Source: Macrotrachela quadricornifera
Lineage: Eukaryota; Rotifera; Eurotatoria; Philodinida; Philodinidae
DNA: 64,000 bases
Direction of reading: 5' to 3'
Assembly (NCBI GenBank): GCA_022393335.1
Contig: JAJEKB010021111.1
Coordinates: 559,630 to 623,629 of the forward strand
A program made the translations under genes and the position numbers. Under the pieces are notes generated by a model, which saw only the letters and a program-made list of their open reading frames with translations, was not told the origin of the DNA and searched no databases. Positions 21,382 through 33,544 of this stretch are shown piece after piece. Position 1 is the stretch's first letter; each line of letters starts with the position of its first letter.

Positions 21382-22867
21382 CTGCTGGTGAATGTTATTC
21401 AGGATACGATAATACCGAATTTCATCGAAGAATAAAGGTACTTAGCACGAGTACTTAAAAGTACAGAACTTGAGCATATTTGTACTTTTTACTAGCACTA
21501 AGTACAACATACTTAAGTAAAGACCAAAGTATATAAAACTAGTACAAAGTATTTGTATTTGTACTTGGTATACTTGTACTTATCCAGTCTCTGATCTGAA
21601 CTATCAAAGCGACTCTATTGTGTTTCATATTTTAATCCCTCATGGATTACGCTAAGAGCTTCTATTCATCGCATACATTTTCGATAAAAAAAGTATAAAG
21701 ATACTGCATTTTAGAAGACGTTTCATCAACAAGTAACGGCCATCTGATGCATTCGCCAGCTCTTTTCAGAAAGATGGCATATTGCTCTACAAAAAAATGT
21801 TTGACCTGGATTTCGTAACAGTTTTTCAATTCTCTATACAATTGGTCACTCAAGCAAATGTTTTATATTTTTCTGAACCTTTCTGCAGTCGACTCGCTCT
21901 CATAAAGTTCAACAATCGTTTCCGAGTCGTTCGTCCGGATTGCTTTGGTCCACCACCCTCGGCATGTCGTCCATTCCAAAAATCATCTTATATTAATCAT
22001 ATAAGTGTCTTTGTGTATTATTCTCAGCGTTGAAACTTCTCTCGCCACACCGGATCAATTCAGAAGTCAAGCAGAGCCGGTCGGAGTCATATTTTTTTCT
22101 GTATGCTGTGACAAAATTTTTACCAACTTCGGACACAATTTCAACCACTCGAACGTGACTGCTTGATAATTTCTCTACAGATTCGAGTTTTGTCTGAAGC
22201 ATACATTCGACGAAAATCTCGAATAACCGTCTAGTCATTCGTCAGTACCACTCAAGGCCAGCCATGCCCACGTTTAGATCTCCTGAAAGTGGACTTTGAA
22301 TTTAGACTCCGCCTTCTTAATTACCTTTGTTCACTTTTTTTTTCAGAAATCTGACCTTGAATCTAGATTCCACATCATCAATGACCTTTATTCAAGCTTT
22401 GTGTCACAAAATTTGTGGTAAATATGCCAAAACCTGATTTTGACCTCAGAATAGGATTTTCTAAAAATGATTATTTTTTAGCAAGTTTTGTAGATAATTA
22501 TTAAAAATTATTAGTTGTCATATTAAAAATGTTTAAAATATTTAAAAATATTGAAAGTGAGCTGAGATTAGAATTTCCAATCCTGGATTACCCTTTGATC
22601 AATGTTTATTATTAGCAAACATGCTACAATGTACTACCAGAATGGTGCTGCTTTCGGATTGGTTAAACAGACAGACGAACATTTTTGTGTTTTAGACCTC
22701 TTCTTTCAGAAAAGGAAAGAATGCTAAAGCATTTACATTCTTATTGAGAAATTATTGTATATAGGAAACTAAAATAACTTTTTTTGAAGGCAAATTTTTT
22801 AATTGGGAAAGTCCTAGTGTGCCCTTCAGAAATTAAATTTTCAAATAAATTCTACTGTGCAATTATG
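21382..22867. other. Repeat-rich interval between the ART gene pieces
   Basis: 21430-21590 is dominated by recurring TACTT/AAGTA words in both orientations. 21660-22240 on the minus strand has two protein-like open blocks (63 and 81 codons; e.g. CLTSELIRCG and VVEIVSEVGKNFVTAYRKKY) separated by frame breaks, probably a dead gene or transposon remnant of unknown family. 22282-22393 holds two diverged direct copies of about 60 bp beginning CTTTGAATTTAGACTCC / CCTTGAATCTAGATTCC. The missing N-terminal half of the ART domain was not found here. Confidence 0.45.
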
Positions 22868-23408
22868 TTAAAGCAACAACGAACCTCTGAATACCTGACC
22901 CCACACGAATGAACCAAGCTCCTGGCGAACATCTTTTACAGCTTTCTGCCTTGGATCGAAAGTTGTGAAGAGACCATCATCGAACTCTTGAGTGCTTTGC
23001 AACAATTCTTCTAATTTGATAACCATTGATTGATAATTGTCGAAAACTTGGATCTGTTTAGAAGTGTCGTTTTGGGTATATCCATCATTTTCTTTGCAAG
23101 AAGAAACTATGAGTATCGATTTTACTTGGCGATAATGATAAAATCGAGAAATATCTATATCAGCAATTATACTGGGAATTAAGACAACAATCACGTGTTC
23201 GTATAATCGTGCTTGTTTCAAATATTGAACACATTTTGACACATTTGTGTAGCGAAGAATATAGCATTTATTCAGGGATTTGAGACGGATAATTGTTTCA
23301 TCACATTCTTTGGACGACAGAGATGACAAAAATGGATCTTCAATCCAAGCAATAGTGATGCCGCTGCGAATCGAAGGTAGACGACGCAATGAAATGTCAT
23401 GAGTTCTT
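22868..23408 (-). CDS. N-terminal receiver-like exon of an ART-TPR-type gene (partial)
   Basis: An open exon of about 178 residues after a likely acceptor (ATCTCATCACAG ending at 23409). No in-frame ATG precedes it, so a first exon is missing or elsewhere. Residues about 10-135 show the same strand pattern as the 4781-5656 protein: ITIAWIEDP, VIVVLIPSIIA, VKSILIVSSCKEN. The tail DPRQKAVKDVRQELGSFVW resembles the linker that, in this family, leads into the ART domain. It then ends at a stop at 22868 without the ART. Together with 19989-20990 on the same strand it probably represents the two ends of one gene whose middle was lost or replaced by repeats. Confidence 0.6.
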
Positions 23409-24875
23409 CTGTGATGAGATGAAGCCAGTCAATAAAGAGAGAAAGAATTCATTTATTTTTGGGATTCTCAGTTGTCGACTTACTTTGAAGTCATTGTCTC
23501 CAGGAGTTGATTCATTTGCGATTTCATCTTTATATATGAATCGATCGAGCTCGTTTGAGTATATACGCAAATTAAGCTCTCATATTAAACAAGAGTCTAC
23601 TCACTGAAACAGCCATATTCTGTATTATTTATGGATGCATACCGCGTACATTATTTGGATTAAATCGTATCAACAAGAGTTAATGAAGCGGCAGAGTATT
23701 TTATGCACAAATTTTGTAGTGGATACCTTGAAAGGAAAGAAGAATACGATGGATCATTTATTTTATCGTGACATAAACCAGCAGAAATGTCTTGAGTTTC
23801 ATTATGATGTAAAAAAGTAGTAGTAGTTATTTTCGGGATAAAAGAGCGTTGCGCTATTGTTTCTCAATCAGTTCTGAATAAAGGTGAAAGAAATTAATAG
23901 TTGGAAGAAATCACAGACACAGTAAAATGCAAAATAAGTTAATAATAAATGTGAAAAGCTTGCATTTAAATTCGAGTGTTATGTGTACTTCAAAAAGTAA
24001 AAAGAATTGACGAGAAAATAGATTTTGATCGACACTCTCGAAAAAACGAGCTATCGAAAGTCTATGATCACCATTTTGGCCTTATCTCGTCAACGGATTG
24101 GACATTTGAGCTCTGCAAAATCTCAAACATTTTAGTCTACAAATTCATTCTACTCAAGTGAGCAACTTATGAAACAAGAGAAGTGATAGCAGTCAACAAA
24201 CTAAGGAAATATTATACATCGGGACGGTGCCATTTTGGATTTTTCTCACTTGGTGCACGATATCCTAGCCTTAGTTTTCTATAAGACATAGATCTCATCA
24301 CCGACACATCTTTTCTCAATAAATTATACCAATAAAAACCTGGGGAGCCAAGTAAGGATGGATGACACTGAAGGCGACCCTATCGAATGATCATTGACTC
24401 AACCCTCAGAGTGATATTATATATTTAGAAATCACAGAAGTTGAGCTCAGATTCGTGATCAGCTTAGAAAACTGGGTTATAGAGGAGTTATTTTAGAATG
24501 GATTTGGGATTGGATCTAACGAGATTATGGTCATAGGTAATCTCATAGATCTATAATAGATAGATGATAGAGAGAGGTATCAGTATTTTCATAATAATCT
24601 ATCAATATAAATAGTTATCGATTTCGGATTTTCTCCATTTGATAACTCTTTTTAGTAGCGGCAAAACCATGCATCACGAACACCCTAAAACCGATAGTCA
24701 CTCGAGACATATTTAGTCGCACTGTTCTCAGACTACAGATTTAGTGCATTGTTTGGATCCTGTTTAGTATTAGATGCCTAATTCGAGTGTTAATATAAAT
24801 GAAGTTGCAGAAGCAATTTTTCATTTCGAAAATAAATAAAGATTTAGGACCATTGATTATCTGATCTATAAGAAA
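23409..24875. other. Intergenic DNA, nothing recognised
   Basis: Short open frames at 23389-23607, 23635-23820 and 23976-24161 have no recognisable features. No repeats of note by eye. Confidence 0.45.
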
Positions 24876-25041
24876 TAATCACTTTCATATAGGTTAGAAA
24901 AAATAAAATTTTTATTCGATTCATATCATTTCTAATAAATGATAAATGACCACTTTATTGTACGTTAGGAAAAACAATAAAATTTTTATTTCATTTAAAT
25001 CATTTATAATGAATGATAAGTGGCCACTTTACTGTAAGTTA
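24876..25041 (+). repeat. Tandem ~73-bp repeats with inverted partners downstream
   Basis: Two full and one partial unit, each with AATAAAATTTTTATT followed by a TCATTT/AATGATA stretch and an ACCACTTT...GTTAG-like tail. Inverted copies of the same unit occur at about 25410-25450 and 25895-25950. The interval 24940-25960 therefore resembles a composite foldback element about 1 kb long. Confidence 0.55.
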
Positions 25042-25960
25042 CATATGATGCGTTTGGAGAATATCCCCGGAAACTCGACTAAATACTTAGAAAGCAAACG
25101 TAGCAGATATAGGAGATATAAACGGAAACATACACGGAGGGCGTGTCACTCAATGAGGGTGCCACGGAATGTTAAATGAACATTCTAAGAGGGAGCGGTC
25201 AAGGTGAGAGTGCCACGAAACACGAATACAGACGGAAACGCAGATAGAAGACATTTTTGTTGAGAGCTTATCGCGGGTATACGAGATGGATGGGTTATAC
25301 AAGATATAGGAGCTATAAGAGATATAGGATATAACATCTCTTATATACCCTATATCTGCTAGGTTTACTTTGTTGGTAGTTAATCGAGTTTTCTGGAATA
25401 TTCTCTAAACGCATCATTTTTAACTTACAGTAAAATGGTCAGTTATCATTCATTATGTATATTATAATGTTCAGTGTGTGTCTGTCTGTTACCGGGTAAC
25501 AAAAAGATGGTTTTAGATTACCCCTAGGGATCAAAAAAAGATGATTTCAGGTAGGTCCAAGCGGTCAAAAAAACATGGTTATAGCTCGAGCTGTAGAGCA
25601 AAAAATAGGCTTGACTATCTTCTTCTATATAATAATATTAAGTGTCTCTGTGTGTATTAACAGGTTAAAGGAACAGGAGTGATGGTAGAGATGGGATTAA
25701 AGGAGCATATGATTGTTTTCAAAGATTTTTTTATATTTGTTACTTTTAAATAAATTAAATATCATGCAATAACCTTTTTTTCGGAACAGAGTTAGAATTC
25801 TAAAAGTGCCTTTAAGAATTCTCTCGCGATTAGAAAAGATTTTTTTCACAGAGAGAAAGCGGCCGTTCAGTATGCACGAGTCTCCACCAGTTAATGATAT
25901 AAACGAAATAAAAATTTTATTTTTTTTCTCACTCACAGGAAAGTGGTCATTGCAGCTACA
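25042..25960. repeat. Interior of composite foldback region
   Basis: Inverted homology links 25040-25085 (ATGATGCGTTTGGAGAATAT) to 25385-25425. Between them lie short repeated words (GAGGGTGCCACGGAATG and variants at 25155 and 25207) and a run of GATATAGGA/CTATATC palindromic words at 25290-25365. No coding signal. Confidence 0.45.
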
Positions 25961-27617
25961 CTTATACTATAAGTCGAATTAGGCAGCTATTCTTGTGTAA
26001 GCAACTTTCACTTAAAAAAACTACAATTTGATTCAAAAGTAATATCATGTTTTGAATCATCGCTGAAAACTGAGTCGATTTATATATGTTGTGAATAATT
26101 CTGAGGAAAAAAAATTGTTTTTTTTGAAAAAGTCTTTGTACCCCGTCAGGGATGGTTTGGTCAATAATTACAGTATTTTCTCAAACTCATCCACTTCTTG
26201 ACAGATCATTCTTATCTTCTTCTCTCGGGCGAGATATTGATGAGACAATTTTGTGCACAACATTTTAGCACAATTGAATGTGATTGTCAAAAGTTACTGT
26301 GTAAACGGGTACATTGACCGATTCTAGAGTGTATGAACTTTTTGAGTACATAAAAAGATTTGAAAGAGAGAAAGTATTTTTCTCAATGAAAAGCTTGTTA
26401 TTTATTGCTCATCTAGATTTGAATGGAAGAAATATTTACTGAGCGAGAATACCATGAAAATTATTCTGATCGTTTCAATAATAAAATGGATATAGAAAAT
26501 TTTCTATTTCGAAGATGGACGATTGTAAACCGAGTAAAAAGCATCTAGAAAAGTATAGAATAGTAAATCATGTGTTCTTTTACATGTATGGCTTATCCTT
26601 TCTTTCATCAACACATTCACCAAACTATATATAGAATATGTGTCTTATATGAAAGATAACAACTTTCTACGTTTTTTTTTATCAATACTTTTTGTAGGAT
26701 TATCTCTCTATGATATGTGATATAGTTGAAAAAGCTAAACTAAAACTGAATAAATGTTATGGCTGTCATTAGTTGCACAATCAGAGTTCAATGATATAGT
26801 GAATCAACAATAATATCAAAATTTTTGAGATAATGGTTTGGAACATTTGTCTAGTCAGATAGTTATAATTTTTCTATTTAGAAGCATATACATTTTATAG
26901 CAATCTTCATTGTTTGAAGCAAGTGTAGAGGTTACAAGTCGATTCTACCCATGTAAAGATCTTTTACACTCGAAACAGTGCCATTATTTTTTTGGTTAAA
27001 TTATTAAACATTTATAAATGTTTATTTATATATTCAATAGAAGAATTTCTTGAAAGAGTAGCTAAAATTGAAAATACAAATTGAGAGAAGATATTTATAG
27101 ATCTATTGATTAGATAAGAAACATATTTCGCAGTCAAATGTGAGAGTCAGATAAACGCGTATATTTGCAAAAAATTTTCTAAAACCAGCATCGACATGGA
27201 AAATATTTTTTAAATCACCATAGTCCATGTATGCAAACTATATGAAATATTTTCATTTTTTGCATGTAAATACAAAACATCAACACACGCGTTGAGTTGC
27301 GTTTTCTAAATGCATGGATAGAAATACAAATTTTGAAATTTTTTAGTATAACATGCGAGTTTGTACATGAAATCTTCCCATAAAGATACTCTTCACTTTT
27401 TAAAATTCTTGATTATTATTGGACGCAAATGTGAAAGAAATAAAATGAGACTCTTTTGATTGATTAATTACAATGGTTGAACTTGTTCTTTTAAATTTAA
27501 AATCAATTGATTTCAAATGTTTCATTCTTGAATTGATATTTTAAACAGTAGAGATTAAAAACTTGATGAGATATTTCTTTTTATATTCTTCATATTTTTG
27601 ATTAAATTGATTTTTTT
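25961..27617. other. Intergenic DNA with one dispersed repeat
   Basis: AT-rich, no supported gene. 26985-27117 is about 85% alike to 43617-43748 in the same orientation (shared core CATTTATAAATGTTTATTT...AGATCTATTGATTAGAT), an unidentified dispersed repeat. Confidence 0.45.
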
Positions 27618-27619
27618 TA

Positions 27620-28867
27620 CATAGGGTGATCCAAAAGTTCTCGTAACATCTATCTTTTTAATGAATAAATGAACTTTACAAAAAACTTATTTCATTAAGT
27701 GTTCGGAGTACTCGCCCTTGTTGCTTATGCAAAGTTGCAATCGCTGAATCAATTTGTTAAAATGTCTTTCGAAATTCATTTTGTGATATATCGTGTATTA
27801 TCTTGGTTACAGCTCTTTTAAACTTCCAGTATCAGAACAAGTAACTAATTGTTGTTTTAAATAACTAAATAACCAAAAATCTGATGGTGCCAAGTCAGGC
27901 GAATAAGGTGGGTGAGGTAACTGCATGACTCTTTATTGTTGAAGAAATATTTTAATAACTTCTGTTTGATGGGGTTTTGCATGATCATGATGCAATTTTA
28001 TGGCATGCAAACCAGATTTTGGTCTTTGTTGCTTGGTATTGTCAAATAATGGTTCCAAACAATTATCTTTGTAATAATCACTAGCTATTGAATCACCACG
28101 TTCAAGCATATGAATAAATTCTGATCCGGTTGTACAAAAAATATCATAAACATGTTTTTCTGATCGTATTGATTTCGTCGAACCACTGTTGGTGGACTTG
28201 TACCTTCCGAACACCAACCCGTATTGGACTGTTTTGAGCCAATATCACGATGAAAGATCCAACTTTGCAAGATTTTCTTGACAGATTTGCATTTGTTGTT
28301 GTTTGTTTTTTTCTGTCAATTGATGTGGTATCCATCTTGCACACAACTTTTTAAGTTTTTAATCATCATGAATAATTCTACTAATAGTTTCATTTGATAA
28401 ACCAGTTTCAAAGGCCATATACCTAATGCTAATATGTGGATTTTCATCAATTAATGTTCGAATAGCTTCAATATTACGATCAGATGCTTCGGTTACTGGT
28501 CAACTAGATCTTGAATGATCTTCAATAGAAGTTCTACCTTGATTAAAGCGTTATGTCCATTCAGCTACTGTTGTGTAAGCCACACAACTTTTACCCCAAG
28601 CATCACACAATTCCTTATGAATTTGCTTTGCATTAACTCCAAGTTTAAATCTTGTAAGATATAGAATCGAATATTTATTGTATCTATCTAAAAATACATG
28701 TTGCCGAAAAACTAAGCCTCAAATTTAGCAAAAGTAAACGAGAAGTATCGAATCCCCGTAGTTAATAGATCAGCCCCTGTAGTATTTAAGTATTACAAAA
28801 AAAGTCCTCGGCTACATCTAATAAAAATAATCAAGAGCAGTTACAAGAACTTTTGGATCACCCCATG
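27620..28867 (-). mobile_element. Mariner-type DNA transposon, inactive
   Basis: A 1248-bp element with terminal inverted repeats CATAGGGTGATCCAAAAGTT / CATGGGGTGATCCAAAAGTT and TA on both sides (27618-27619 and 28868-28869). The size, TIRs and TA duplication are those of a complete-length mariner. It encodes a broken transposase on the minus strand. Confidence 0.92.
27840..28720 (-). pseudogene. Mariner transposase remnant
   Basis: The N-terminal helix-turn-helix region is at about 28700-28400 (words around GVNAKQIHKEL and SISRIIHDD-like stretches). The catalytic domain includes LHHDHAKPHQ at 28000-27965, followed after a stop by LPHPPYSPDLAPSDFWLF near 27920-27870, the mariner DD34D hallmark. 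Several in-frame stops (e.g. near 28555, 28500, 28365 and 27933) and frame changes show decay. The second catalytic aspartate lies in the HHDHA motif, which is HQDNA in active mariners. Confidence 0.85.
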
Positions 28868-28869
28868 TA

Positions 28870-30354
28870 TTTGTATGATACGCCGCCGTCACCGAAACAA
28901 GGAACAAACTGACTATTGTATCCAATCGAAGCGTAAATAATTAACTATCAATAGGCAGACGACAAACTCGCATTTCGTGTTCACTTTTCATCGAGATGAC
29001 TGATATTATTATATTTTTCGAGTTTTTACTCTCCAGATTATGAGACCTCTTCTCCTTCATCTACCACTCTATATCCAAGCCCGTTTTGCACACTATTTAT
29101 TTTGTTTCGAACATCCATATATTTGCTTTCCAAACATCCGGTGTCAAATACGGATGTTCGGTATAACCGCGGCGAAACGTCTGGAGACCGATAATCTTTA
29201 TTAACAATTTTGAGATACCGACATATTGTGGTAGTTATACTCACTCACCATCACACGCAATATACTACAGCACAAGGATAAACCTAAATAGATTAGCTTC
29301 TAAATTTGAGTCAACAAGTTCTATTTTTTCAAGTTTCTCCTTCTAATTGGTTCAGTTAAGTAATGCAGAGACACAAAACTTAACAATTCTAGACTGAAAT
29401 ATGACGCTTTTATTCTAAAGCAACAGATATCCGTGTGCCGATAGGCACACTACTCTTACATGATATTACTCTTATATAATATCATTCTTGCATAATACCC
29501 TTTCTGTGGGGAAATCCTCACTATCAATATTGCGTATGCGTCGTTTTATCTTTCATCTTTTTGTTATATCGATGTTCTCTCCTTTCTCTTTCCTTTTTGT
29601 TCTTTTATATAATGTAATGTGTTGTCCGATATGAACACAATTGGATGATTGAGTAGTGAAGTGAACATCATATACCGAGGATAGCGATAACGCTATTCCA
29701 CCAGTTTGTCATAGTGATCACAATAAAATAAAATAAATCCTGCAACAGTGACGAAATATTCCATCTTTAAAATTCGTTACAATACGTTTTTTTCGAATCG
29801 ATTGGTTGAAACTGTCTTCGAATACCTTGAGAAATCAACTTATCCCATTTGAAGATAGATCAAATTCAAAATCCGAGTGCATTAAAGGCATCCTGTAAAC
29901 TGTATCACAAATATTAATTGTTTCACACTATTTCTTAGGATTTTGGAACCGCATACTTGAATTTTTCGCCGTTCGTGCTGATTAGTCTTCCGGCAGTAAA
30001 TAAAAGAAAACAACGATATTTCTGTAAGTCCACCAAAATTCAGAAAATGGAAACACTATAGAAGTCCAAAAAATCAAACAAATACAGATATTCAGCAGAA
30101 TTCCAGAAGTATACAGCTATCGGGAGAAGTCATCACTCTCACCATAGAGATTCCAATGGAGTATCGTACTTTTAAGGTTGCATAATACATCAGTCTTTTT
30201 AGGATTTTTCTCAGCCAAGATAATACACACCTATGACTTTATCTCCAACGATATAATAATAATAAGAATCACTCATTTATTTTATATGAAGTAGGTCGAA
30301 TTGACTTACATCTAGATTAAAAATATCAAAAAAAGTTTAGTGAAAATAAAAAGA
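28870..30354. other. Intergenic DNA with a small perfect hairpin
   Basis: No supported gene. 29433-29450 is GTGTGCC-GATA-GGCACAC, a perfect 7-bp stem. Just after it, three diverged copies of a TACTCTTACATGATAT-like word follow in tandem (29451-29500). Role unknown. Confidence 0.45.
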
Positions 30355-30833
30355 TTATTGTTTTTGCACTATAACGTATGCAGCATTCAAGTCTCCAACA
30401 GATGGATCAAAATTATGTAGTCCAAATTGGTCATTAGTTATATTCCCGATTAAAAATATGTTTGTACCGCCGAATATATAATATGTTTTCGGAAGAGACA
30501 ATGTGATTCTATTGCTTATTGTAGGACATCGACATAAGTACGGTGTTTCAAACAATGATATCATGTTACCATTAAGAAACGTTGAATAAATTCCCATTGC
30601 ATTCCCATTATTTTTACATTGCTCTCCTATTGCAAATTTGATTGTAATATTGGTAACAGCTTGTGAACTATCGTTAGATAATGTATCGTTCCAAAAATAA
30701 CCTATAGATGATGCAGGAGGCCAGGTAACACTCCCGTAGTTCTCATATGAATTACTACTCCAACAGTTTCTCACGGCGTTGACTAAATTAGCTGATGTTA
30801 AATTATACGTAATTGTCGTCCAGTTGACAAAAG
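30355..30833 (-). CDS. Terminal exon of a probable secreted glycoprotein (partial)
   Basis: About 159 residues after a likely acceptor (CCCTCTTTTAG ending at 30834); no proper ATG is in frame, so upstream exons are missing. The protein has six N-glycosylation sequons (NWT, NLT, NDT, NDS and two NIT), four cysteines (NCWS, EQCK, LCRC) and many aromatic and Gly/Asn residues, which suggests an extracellular beta-rich domain. I do not recognise the family. No confident upstream exon was found within 3 kb. Confidence 0.5.
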
Positions 30834-31114
30834 CTAAAAGAGGGCACAAAAGGCTTGATGTTTCCGTCGGTTAGAGGTGCTTCATCTGATTTTACTTCTT
30901 TGAAGCAAATGAATCTATATTTTTTCTTAGTACAACGACATCTATTCTCTTTCACATTTATCAGCAATAAGAATTTCCATTGTTCAATTTCTCCAATATA
31001 TACAGTACCATGCAAAATTATAGATTTTTCTCTTCAAACTCAGTTATTCGATTATTCTCTATCGCTTTACAGTGTTGTGTGAAGAAACTTCCATGTGACA
31101 GCATGTATTCGAGA

Positions 31115-31930
31115 TTGCACTGTTCAAATATGAAATTAGATTTGCCTAATATCATTTTCAAGTTTGAGAAAACAAATGTTCGTCAAAACAAGTCGTTCTT
31201 TATTGATACATAGTTGTTGGATCAATATGATATTTTTGTACAAAAGTAACATTAGTTTGCCTGAAAAATTGCGTGGACAGGTAGACAAGTTGTTTCTAAA
31301 CATTTTCATTTGAAAACCATTGAAAAAATATCTATCTTTAGTTATATTATTAGATTTTCTTGGTCAAAATACCACCTAAGTTCCATGTTTTTGGATACAA
31401 ACTTTGAAAGCAAGAGAGATATGATTTTATAATGACGAATTCGAATAGAAGACACTTTTTACTAGAAATTGAGAGATTTGCGAGATTCGTGCATCATTTC
31501 ATCACAGAGATACAGACAGTGTCACAATATATGTTACTTTTTCTTTGTACTGAAATGCACAGACACGACTTAAATCTGTTCTATTCGATTGTTGATGATT
31601 ATGACATGGTCTTTATCTCCGTGATGAAATGATGCACGAATCTCGCAAATCTCTCAATTTCTAGTAAAAAGTGTCTTCCATTCGAATTCGTCATTATAAA
31701 AACATTTCTCTCTTGCTTTCAAAGTTTGTATCCAAAAACATAGAACTTAGGTGGTATTTTGACCAAGAAAATCTAATATTATAACCAAAAATAGATCAAT
31801 TACTTTTGTACAAAAATATCATATTGACCCTATAATTATGCACCAATAAAGAACGACCTGTTTTGATGAACATTTGTTTTCTCGAATTTGAAAATAATAT
31901 TGAGCAAATCTAATTTCATATTCGTATAGA
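31115..31930. mobile_element. Large foldback element (~815 bp)
   Basis: The left half (31115-31500) is the near reverse complement of the right half (31620-31930), centred near 31560. Paired landmarks are AAATTAGATTTGC, AAAACAAATGTTCGTCA, TTTTTGTACAAAAGTAA and CTTTGAAAGCAAGAGAGA with their complements. The open frame at 31432-31632 lies across the centre and is an artefact of the palindrome. Confidence 0.8.
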
Positions 31931-33400
31931 TTACACTCGGATGTAAGAGAGTATTATGGAGAGGAAACGCAGAATGCACTCATTTCTCAGAGGTTTTATT
32001 TTAACAGACATGTAACTTTTTATGTTATTTTCTGCTAAAATAAGCTTGCTTTACTTATAATCTAGTTATTCTAACTGAACTAAGAAGTAAGTGTGCGTTC
32101 CGAACTATAAGACGGTTTTTGAAATATGTCAATGTAACGACCCCAGTTAAGTGCATTCTGTCTTTCCTTTCATATTCTTTTCTTCTCTCCGATGTGCGAG
32201 TATATAAACACTGTTTTGTATGAAAGCGATGCGATTCTCGATATAGAAGAAATATAATAAAGCGTAATGCCATCATCGCTAACATCTTTTCTACCAGAAA
32301 TTGTCACAGTCAGGAAGAAAGGGAATATGTAGAGCATAGTATTATAGGTGGTATTAAGAGTACTCAGTATGGGGAGTATAGCGAGTAAGTGCACCTTTTC
32401 TGTATAGAAATGTAGAATTATGAGATTACCAATGAATCAGACAGAACAGTGCATGGAAATTAACCAATCAAAATAGAAAATTAACAACAGCGGATCAATC
32501 AAAATAAATAGTACTGAAAAGTCAATTTATCCGAATAGAATGCAAGCAAACTCCGGATATTTCGAAAGTGATACATAATAGCAGCACAGGAAATTGACTG
32601 GGACAAACTATCTGTCAACGGTTAAAATAGGTATTTTTCACTGTCGAATACAGCCAAGAACTCCCTACTGGGTTCTGACTGAAAAAAACACCATAGACGC
32701 CCGACTACAACTCGTTTACGATACAGATACAATTAACTTCGTATTTCTGGGTGCAGTAGTACGGGAAAATACGGATCGTTTACGGGCCGTATTTTCACCG
32801 TTTACCACTGTAAGATGGATTGTAAGTGGTAGCCGTTTCGATCGACCTGGCTAATTAGACTAAAGGAAGCTCTTTCGATCTGCACAAAACTGCTCTTGTC
32901 CTTATGCAGATCGGCAGTGCTTGCTTTTCTGTATTCATTGATTATTGCTAGACTTCAAATCGAAAAGAACAAATTAGAGTTATGCCACACCTTTCGTAAA
33001 AAACCGATTTTTATTCTTGTTCTAGATTACTTTTGACCCTACGTTGGATGTCTTGCAGATGTGTGCGTTCTGTTTTCATGTCAAATACCTTCGAACTGCT
33101 GAATGTACTCTTATATAAAAGAACCACCTTCAAGCCTATTTTAATCGGAAAATGACTTCTTTCCGTCAAACAATAACCTTTTTTGGCTCAAAAAGTGACC
33201 TATTTTGTTCTTCTGCATAAACATATCGAGAGAGAACGATCAACTTTGCAGAATAAAAAAAATTAGAAGAGATCACTTTTCGATCAAAATAGGCGTTGAA
33301 CAGGGATTTTTCTGTAGACAGATCAAAAATGAAGGAGAATGATTATACAGGAAAACATCGAAAATCGTCGTTTCTCGATCAAAATATGACAGATTACTTT
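31931..33400. other. Intergenic DNA, nothing recognised
   Basis: No supported gene. Small open frames at 32055-32394 (minus) and 32594-32854 (plus) lack any recognisable feature. Confidence 0.4.
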
Positions 33401-33544
33401 TTCAGAAGAGAGGTATCCACAAGACATTCGACATGGGATCCAAATAATCTAGGAGACCAAAACAGATGTTTTTTCTTAGAAAGCAATCCATAAATGGATG
33501 GCGATCTTTCTCTAGTGTGGCGAAGAACTTCTTTTTTCTATTAC

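Noticed and set aside
21430..21590. TACTT/AAGTA-rich stretch considered as a regulatory cluster
   Set aside because: Low-complexity inverted words without fixed spacing; more like a decayed repeat.
31432..31632. 66-codon open frame
   Set aside because: Spans the centre of a foldback element; openness follows from the palindrome, and no features are seen.
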